A stretch of 64,000 nucleotides of DNA, taken from assembly GCA_963556145.1 (NCBI GenBank), contig OY744468.1:5828001-5892000 (forward strand). Direction: 5' to 3'. The translations under genes were made by a program, and so were the position numbers. The notes below the pieces were generated by a model. The model was given only the letters and a program-made list of their open reading frames with translations. It was not told the origin of the DNA and searched no databases. Below are positions 57,801-64,000 of this stretch, piece after piece. The DNA comes from Hygrocybe punicea (Eukaryota; Basidiomycota; Agaricomycetes; Agaricales; Hygrophoraceae). The number at the start of each line of letters is the position of its first letter. Within the stretch, counting starts at the first letter, position 1.

Positions 57801-58411
57801 GGGTCGTGCGGTACGGTGGGAATGTGGATCGGCGGGAAGTAGTCCGTATTGAACTGGCCTTTCTCGGATTCGTTCCAGGCGAAGGCGGCTTCTTGCGTTT
57901 TGATGATATGGTGGCCGAGTTTTTCTTCCTCAGGCCAAAGGAATCCATCCGGGTTCATCGGCATCGTGTCGTGTCGTTCCTGGGTATAGCGGGTGCCGGG
58001 TGTAAAGTCGGGCGGGTGAGTCGGGAGCGTGGGTAAGTCGGCTAGCGGGTCGCCGGTGATCTCGCGTATGATACGGTATTCGTCGGGGAGAGTGGTAGAA
58101 ATTGGGCGGATACGATTGGCTACCTTCTTATACTTTTTCTTGGTAACGACTCCTTTTAGGTCCCTGGTAGGGGGGGTGGTATACGAGATATAAGTAGCGT
58201 GTTCAGTAGAGGCTTTGTTACAAATATTCGAAGAGGAAATATGTGACGCAGGAGCGGAGACGGAACAAGACGAAGGAAGGGTATCGGTAGTACGTAGCTG
58301 ATTTTGTACATCGGTCAACAATGAAATGTACTGGGCGGCAGTCTGAGGCTGAGACGAAGAGAAATCTAAATCGATAGAAAAACATAAGTCCTCTTCTAGG
58401 GGAAACGGCAA
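54863..58411 (-). pseudogene. Gypsy pol: RT, RNase H, integrase, one in-frame TGA
   Basis: The pol frame runs from about 58520 (open upstream of 58411) to 54863. RT motifs: YRSRWFCVLKKDGKSLR, FDLFVSFDQR, GYTNSPQ and catalytic YMDD. RNase H: ILAVDSS, KLELYGLFRAL, VEVDAKY. Integrase: an HHCC-type zinc region (HKGIF..CHQCQ), D in AYVDTMF, D in TDNGK and a downstream E. TGA at 55288-55286 splits off the last 140 codons, which are integrase C-terminal/chromatin-contact-like sequence ending DSSPDDD. The stop stands where CGA would give Arg. Pol is in the -1 frame relative to gag, which ends at 58513. Confidence 0.92.
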
Positions 58412-58512
58412 AAGGGAAGCATAGTTCGTGGTATAGGTGTGGTCGCTTTTGAGTGGCGGCTTCTCATCTCCCGGTGCGTCCTTTCCGAGAGGTATCTCCG
58501 GGTCCTCGACTT

Positions 58513-60984
58513 CTAAAAATCCGGCTTTCCGGTGTCGGACCGCTCTCGTCGGTTCTTTTGGTTGTGCTCGATGGTGGGCAAGGTGACGACGGCGCCGGTG
58601 TTTGGATCCGTGATCGTGACTTGTTGTTCTCCGTTTTTATAATCCTTCGTAAGGGCTTCGGATAGCGTGAAGAACGGGCGGCCGATGAGGATTTCGTAGG
58701 GGGCGTCGTCGACGACTTGGACTTGGAGGAAAAGATCGACGTCGCCAAAAGTGAATTTTAGGTTGGCGATCCGGCCGAGGGTGTCGTTGTCGCTTTTATT
58801 TGCTGACTGCATCCGCATCTTCATATTTTGGAGGCCGTAACCGAGTTTCTCCCAAATATCGCGCCGCATGCCGATGATCATGGAACCGTTGTCGAGGACG
58901 CACTCGAATACGAATTTGCCGTTGATGAGCGGGTAGACCGCACGGAGAGGGACTGAGTCGCGGCCGATGACGAGCGGGACGTTTTCCTGACAGTGTTGAC
59001 AGGCGCGAGTGGGGATTTCGGGTGCGTGAAAGTGGAAGACCTCGACGTTGTTACTTTCGGCGGTGACCTTTTTCGACGTAGTGAGGTCCTTCATGTGACG
59101 GCGGGCATCGGACGACATGGCTAAAAGTTCTCGCTGCGAAATGCAGACTTGAGAATCGAGCGCGCGGTCGATGACGGATTTGGCGATACCGGGATCTTCG
59201 ATGGGGGCTTGGTAGCGGTATTGGGGGTGCGATGCGGGAAGGTTCTGGGGAGTGCGCGGTACAAGGGCGGTCGGCTCGGTCGGCCGCGTGTTCGAAGGGG
59301 GGACTATGGTGATCGGCTGCTCGTTGATAGGTCTGGCCGTTTTCTCGGCGGGTTTCGCGGCGGGGACAGACGTGGAAGTGGTGGGCAGATTGGGAAACGT
59401 TTCTCTAGACTTGCCTTTTGCCTTTGATGGGATCTCTACACCGTCGAATCTAACCCGTTTACGAAGCCGCTGCACTTCGGCTTCCAGAACCTTAATCTGT
59501 TCGTTGTCGTTGTCGATGTCGGACGTCGTGGACTGAAAGATGTCGGCGTACTCGGTGGTGACCTCTGGTTCGTAGGTGGGTACTTCGACGGCGGAGACAA
59601 AGTTAGCTTTTACATGAGGCGGCGGGTCGCGTTGGAACGGTTCTGTGGGGTTGCGGGCAGGGGGAGCGCGGTTGCCGGGGTTCTGTGCGTGCCACGCGTC
59701 GAAGCGTTCCCTCATATTTTTGCCGACGATAGCCTTTGGAAGATACATTCCGTTAGGCAACACGATGCGGCCGTGCTCGTTCTTGCGGCATATCCCGTCT
59801 CGAGTGTACTGCTCGCAGATGGGACAATCGTGTATACGATGGAACGGGTCGTCGCAAAAGAGGCAGTTGAAATTGGTGAAACCCTGTCCCGCGGTGGTCG
59901 GCTCAGCCCTATTTGCACATGGCTTTGGGGGGTTGTTGCGTTCAGTGAGGGCCTGTGTGAGGACGGCGAGTTGTTGCGAAACGAGATGAAATAGGTCGGA
60001 TACGTTAGGTTCGACCGGTTCCGCTTTAGGAATGACCGGGTCATAGCGAGCGGGTGGCGGGTAGCGGGTGGCGGGTTCCATTGGAGTCGAGTACCGGATG
60101 GCGGCAGGCGACGTTGACGAGAGACGAGAGACGGTGGACGGTTCGGCCGCGGTTCCGGCCAGCAAGAAGTGGGCGCAATTGTGGAAGTCCTGGAAGTCGT
60201 AAGGGTCGCTATGGAAATGGTTCGGCTTTTGGTACTGCAGACGGGTTTTGATGTCCTTTTTAAGCTCAACATGGAAGCCGTTCTCGTACGCGATGTTGCG
60301 TTCTCGGGGAGAGATTCGACCCTTGTCTAAGAGGAATCCCGAGATCCGGATGAACTCGCGGTAATATTCGCCAAGTTCGGCGCGGGTACGGATACCGTAA
60401 GCGGTTTGGGTGTGCGTAAGACGGTCGAGATCTGCCATAGTGTACCGGTGATCGTCTTCCATACCCGGGTATAGCACGAGTACGCTCTTCTTGAATGCGG
60501 CATAATCGACACCGGTTGCGCTAGGCAAACTTGCCCAAAGCTCGTAGTCGCTAAGCGACGCGTAGCGCAGACTATGCTTAATGCGTCCTGCGTCGTCGAG
60601 AGTGGCATCGGCAGCAAGTATCTCGACTTCTTCGAAGAAGCGGTTTAAATTGAGCGGGTTCCCGTCGAAGGTCGGGGCCGTGGAGTGACCGCGAGCGGGC
60701 ATTTGTCGTGGAGTAACATGGGGAGCGGTGACGTGGGGAGCGGTCGAAGATCCAGAGGTCGAAGTCATTGTGGGTGGAGGGAGCTGAGATGTCGATGAAG
60801 CGGTTGTCGGGTGTACGATGAACGGGTCGGGTAACGTGGGCGATGACGGCGTAGACGAAGACGAAGATGGGGACGATGACGATGACGGAGTTTTCGATGT
60901 CGAGAGCGAAGACGGAGACGATGACGATGATGGATTTTTCGATGTCGAGAGCGAAGACGTGGACGGGGGTTCTAGCGAGGTCAA
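58513..60984 (-). CDS. Gypsy gag-protease polyprotein
   Basis: An intact 823-aa frame. After a Ser/Thr/Pro-rich start come a capsid-like gag region (LNRFFEEVEILAADA to about residue 275), a Pro-rich part, a CX2CX4HX4C knuckle (CLFCDDPFHRIHDC, about residue 380) and, near residue 690, a retropepsin-like domain with DNGS in the active-site position and an ILIGRPFF flap-side motif. It ends in a run of five T followed directly by TAG. Pol is reached by a -1 shift there. The whole gag is open, unlike pol. Confidence 0.9.
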   Translation of the reverse strand: MTSLEPPSTSSLSTSKNPSSSSSPSSLSTSKTPSSSSSPSSSSSTPSSPTLPDPFIVHPTTASSTSQLPPPTMTSTSGSSTAPHVTAPHVTPRQMPARGHSTAPTFDGNPLNLNRFFEEVEILAADATLDDAGRIKHSLRYASLSDYELWASLPSATGVDYAAFKKSVLVLYPGMEDDHRYTMADLDRLTHTQTAYGIRTRAELGEYYREFIRISGFLLDKGRISPRERNIAYENGFHVELKKDIKTRLQYQKPNHFHSDPYDFQDFHNCAHFLLAGTAAEPSTVSRLSSTSPAAIRYSTPMEPATRYPPPARYDPVIPKAEPVEPNVSDLFHLVSQQLAVLTQALTERNNPPKPCANRAEPTTAGQGFTNFNCLFCDDPFHRIHDCPICEQYTRDGICRKNEHGRIVLPNGMYLPKAIVGKNMRERFDAWHAQNPGNRAPPARNPTEPFQRDPPPHVKANFVSAVEVPTYEPEVTTEYADIFQSTTSDIDNDNEQIKVLEAEVQRLRKRVRFDGVEIPSKAKGKSRETFPNLPTTSTSVPAAKPAEKTARPINEQPITIVPPSNTRPTEPTALVPRTPQNLPASHPQYRYQAPIEDPGIAKSVIDRALDSQVCISQRELLAMSSDARRHMKDLTTSKKVTAESNNVEVFHFHAPEIPTRACQHCQENVPLVIGRDSVPLRAVYPLINGKFVFECVLDNGSMIIGMRRDIWEKLGYGLQNMKMRMQSANKSDNDTLGRIANLKFTFGDVDLFLQVQVVDDAPYEILIGRPFFTLSEALTKDYKNGEQQVTITDPNTGAVVTLPTIEHNQKNRRERSDTGKPDF

Positions 60985-61314
60985 AGTCGGGGACGTAGGC
61001 GATGCGGGTGTCGAACTGAGATCGGATGAGTCGGGTGTAATGGTAATTATCGGTATATCGACCGATTCGAGACTGTCGGATGAAAGATATAGGGGGGTGT
61101 TTGACCCTGAGATGAGCGGGAGATTGTTATGTCGAGCGAGGTGGTCGGGTACTAGCTGGAAGAAGTCGTCGTCGATTGTCGGGTCGAAGGCGGCTAAAGA
61201 GAGTTCTTGTTGAAGAGTTCTTCGAGGAAGATCTCGAAGACGACGGTCAGAGGGAGGGATATGGGAAGAGGAAGCTATGGTGGTGCTAGACTATTCCACG
61301 CGGTGGGCTCCAGA

Positions 61315-62109
61315 TGTAAAGGCGAGGTCGGGGTGGCTGCGGAATAATGATCCTAAGCCTGAGGGGTCAGCGTAGAAGTGACTAGGAATAGTCTAACAAG
61401 CTTCAGTAAGATAATAGGATATAAAAAGTAAGAAGCCGCCGAGTAAACTACTGAAATCTATCGAGACCGATCGAAGCCGACGAAGCCGACGATGTCGGGT
61501 ACGGTGGGTCGGGTGTCGGGTGTCGAGAAACGTAGAGATAAAGGCGGTAGAACGACGGGGAGGGCGTCGAGGAATCCGACGAGCAATGTGTGCGATGGAA
61601 TTTACTGAGAGACTTAATTCTCAGAGAGAGGAAATGGGGGAACTGGTTTCTTATTTTGAGACGGCGCTTGGGCACCGTTTTTATACTACAAATTTGTGTA
61701 CCTAGATTCGGACGAGAGTCCTCGGCCGATGAGAGGAGACAAAGGAGAATAAAAATGGGGAAGTAGGAAGAGCGTTGCAAGGCGACGATGACAGGGAAAA
61801 TGGGTGGAAGATATGAAAAACCGTAAAAGATGCAATATACTTTACTATATCCCCATAAGGGAGACGCTAGGCGTGAATGAGGCAAGTCCGATGTCGGGAT
61901 CCCAGTCCGATGAGATCTATCTTTGATATTTGAAGTTCCGTGAGTTTATGAGATAGACCGACCAGGTACGTGAGCGGCCGTGCTAGTCGGTATGCATCGG
62001 GTTGCGTCGGGTTACGTCGGGTTCGAGCGTAGATTGCTAGAGACGTCGGGTTCGAGCGGATTCGCTAGATATCGATGTTACGGCCTCAGAGGGTCGAGGA
62101 CCCTCTACA
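61315..62109 (-). repeat. Gypsy 5' LTR (right)
   Basis: 795 bp, matches the left LTR throughout as far as compared. Followed by TSD GCGG at 62110-62113. Confidence 0.95.
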
Positions 62110-62484
62110 GCGGTCCTCATCCCCTCGTCCCCGTCCTCATAGTTGGTTCGTTGTCGTGGTTGTGTGGTGTGTCTGTAGTTGTCTGGTTAGTCAGTATGAT
62201 AGAACTCTATAAATAAATACTTATTGTAGCGTGGGTTTTCACTCCCCGTTGCTCTTTTTGCCCCCTAATCTCGTCCTTCTTTGTTTCATTACGTTTGGTC
62301 TTGCAGTTGCCGCGTAGTCAAGGTTGAAGTCGCGTGTCACAGGATCGTGACACTACCCGTGAAAAACCCGTGGACCCGTGGCACGGGTATGGGTAAATCA
62401 TGGGTCCCGATTTGGCTACCTGTACCCGTACCCACGTGGACCCATACCCGTGACCCGTGCGGGTTTCAATACCCGTGCATATGA

Positions 62485-64000
62485 CTAGTTGGATTGGATG
62501 TCCTCATCACCGTCAGCTAGCTCAAAATCAGAGTCAGATGAATCGGCAATTTCAATCACATCGTCAGGTTTCTTCTGCTTGGCAGATGTAGATGCAGCAT
62601 CGATGATCTTCTCCCATTGGACGTCCTTGAGTTTATTTGCGAGCTTCAAAAGACTTGATGCGGTCTTAATTAAAACATCTCTCCCACCACGCCTCTCAGT
62701 TCAGTCAGCCCAGTTCGACTTCGAGAAATATCCAGTAGGGCCACCAGGAACATTCTTGACCCCACTCTTCCAGTATAAAAGAGCACGCTCATCCTATAAT
62801 ATGTAAGAAACCAGTATAAATCAAATGTGAGCACTCAACTGCTTGTAGCGCAAGAATAAGAGCCCCAATTGGTCAAAGCTTCGAACGCTGAGCAGGTTTG
62901 ACTCCTGAGATTGCTGAAAAGTGGGTTGCAAAAGTGGAAGTGACGAGATATGATTGGAAGATGCCCTAACATTAAGTTAGTCCATGCACAAAGACCTTAG
63001 AAAGGAAGCATATGACTGGGGTCTTATTCTCCTCATACTCCTTGTAATAAAACGGATGGCATTTATAATCCATACCAAGCATCCACTCAACATATGTAGC
63101 ACGGTCATCAGGATCATAGATTTTAAGCTCGGTGAAGATATTCTCAAGCTGCGTCATGGCAGTGGTAGCAAACTTGTTGTGCCACTCGGCGAGGCGATCG
63201 TCAGCCTGGGTTATTGCTGAATCAGGACAGAATACACAGTTGATAGAATATTAAATTAAACTCACCAGTTTCGAAATCACCCAAATGAGGTCATCGGAAA
63301 GCTGAGAATTTTCCTGAAAGGTCGAACTCCAGATGTAATGTATCTCCATCTCAGAGAGATGCTCCCAAGGATCTGATTCTCTGATGAAGGTGAGGGACAA
63401 ATTGCTTGTGGAATGTGTCCCAATAAGCTGCCGGCAGATTATTCATGGTTATGTCTTCTCTTTTGTTTGGAAGGCCGGTTTGACTGTGTGCCAATGAAGA
63501 CGAAATAGTGTCTTGAGGGATAATCTTGGTGAGCGGCTGCATTGGTTAATTTTCAGAAAAGTACACGGCAGATTTAAGAAAATACTTTCCGTAGTATCCC
63601 CTACACCAAATTCAAATGGCTTGGCTTTAAACTTCGTTAAAGCATCCCTTTCCTTTGTGTCATCACCATCAATAAATCCCCCCAGTAGTTCCTTTGAGTC
63701 TTCCTCATCTGCAGCCACTGGTTCCGTTTTGACAGTCACGGCACCGACTTTGGAAGACCAGTTGGGGTTCAGTCCTTCAAGCTTGAAGGACTTGCCTTTC
63801 TTTTTAACAGGCCTGTTGTGAATGGGAGGGGTTTGCAGAAACAGAGTAAGCTGACAATGTGACATGATAGCTTGTGTGGGAAACTTACCCATCAATGACT
63901 TGATCAACAAACTTTCGCTTTTCCGGTCCGGTGGGTGCTATCTGATCGATGATCTGATCCTCAGTGTTTCGTTTATCTGTCACAGAGTGTCGCAGGGCAG
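62485..64000 (-). pseudogene. Uncharacterised Agaricomycete-expanded gene, truncated by the 13.8-kb insertion
   Basis: A multi-exon gene enters from the right edge. Segments read on the minus strand include RKFVDQVIDG, a basic/acidic region with KTEPVAADEEDS, LPAAYWDTFHKQFVPHLHQ, DPDDRATYVEWMLGMDYK, TFATHFSAISGVKP and ALLYWKSGVKNVPGG. The C-terminus is acidic (DSSDSDFELADGDED). Introns are short and GT-AG where resolved. I recognise the arrangement as an expanded mushroom family of unknown function. TGA codons at 62875-62873 and 62703-62701 and a faulty splice near 62830 show decay. The TIR of the inserted element gives an immediate TAG after QSN. The original last 16 codons are at 48589-48644. 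Confidence 0.7.

Larger units (their letters stand above)
52303..62109 (-). mobile_element. Ty3/gypsy LTR retrotransposon with an extra antisense gene
   Basis: 795-bp LTRs at 52303-53097 and 61315-62109 look identical where compared. The 4-bp TSD GCGG lies at 52299-52302 and 62110-62113. On the coding (minus) strand the order is LTR, a possible PBS starting TGGAGCCCACCG two bases after the LTR, gag-protease, pol, then a 1.7-kb region holding a gene on the opposite strand, then LTR. Insertion is very recent by LTR identity. One TGA interrupts pol. Confidence 0.95.
48645..62487. mobile_element. 13.8-kb composite hAT-like element
   Basis: The ends TAGTGATTGGCACGGGT (48645) and, inverted, TAGTCATATGCACGGGT (62487) are flanked by the exact 8-bp duplication GTTGGATT (48637-48644 and 62488-62495). 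Both ends carry dense ACCCGTG/CACGGGT repeats (about 48650-48740 and 62350-62480). Without nested insertions the element would be about 2.7 kb and has no transposase. It contains a second hAT (48929-50200) and a gypsy element (52303-62109). It lies within the coding end of a gene, which gives independent proof of its borders. Confidence 0.9.

Overview
This window is basidiomycete DNA, most likely from a mushroom-forming Agaricomycete. The evidence is short introns (about 47-65 bp) with GT..CTNAY..AG signals, a fungal-type COQ4 gene, MYND and RING genes with many tiny exons, expanded fungal membrane-protein families, and dense fungal transposable elements (TEs). About three quarters of the 64 kb is mobile or repeated DNA. 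Exon coordinates were assembled by hand from splice signals and reading frame. Family names rest on recognised motifs, not on a search.

Left part. Positions 1-6525 hold a LINE on the minus strand (ORF1 with zinc knuckles; ORF2 with endonuclease, reverse transcriptase and RNase H). Its RT is split by a 913-bp non-autonomous hAT element with an exact 8-bp target duplication. From 6565 to 10104 lies a nine-exon DDE-transposase-like gene with one in-frame TGA. Two tandem paralogous 7TM genes (DUF6534-like, minus, 11.2-15.7 kb) depend on conserved micro-exons. Ordinary host genes follow: COQ4 (16.5-17.5 kb) and a secreted protein with a cysteine-rich C-terminus (17.9-19.1 kb). A second type of membrane-protein gene (318 aa) is present twice as an intact inverted duplication (19.4-20.6 kb minus; 34.4-35.6 kb plus).

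Middle. Between the duplicated arms sits a Ty1/copia element (21316-29912, TSD CTTGG) with nearly identical LTRs. It contains three further LTR-type insertions: a solo gypsy LTR, a 2.17-kb element with 158-bp LTRs and no genes, and a solo LTR related to the latter. The copia copy lies 82 bp upstream of an intact MYND-finger gene. A RING-finger gene with apparent 4-nt exons follows. From 35.7 to 47.9 kb there are a fold-back element with about 470-bp terminal repeats, two inverted copies of a minisatellite-bearing repeat, and an element containing a 383-bp near-perfect hairpin. Between them is a minus-strand pair: an integrase-core gene and, about 50 bp downstream, an alpha-kinase gene.

Right part. 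A gene of an uncharacterised Agaricomycete family enters from the right edge. It is cut 16 codons before its stop by a 13.8-kb composite hAT-like element (48645-62487) with matching 8-bp TSDs GTTGGATT. Nested inside are a second copy of the hAT family seen at 1.1 kb and a very young Ty3/gypsy element (52303-62109, TSD GCGG, LTRs that look identical). The gypsy element carries an extra spliced gene on the strand opposite gag-pol, encoding a coiled-coil protein with a Zn2Cys6-like cysteine cluster. This antisense gene is the most unusual feature of the window.

Most of the in-frame stop codons seen in otherwise open TE frames are TGA. They are compatible with C-to-T change, often of CGA, as expected from methylation and deamination of TE DNA.
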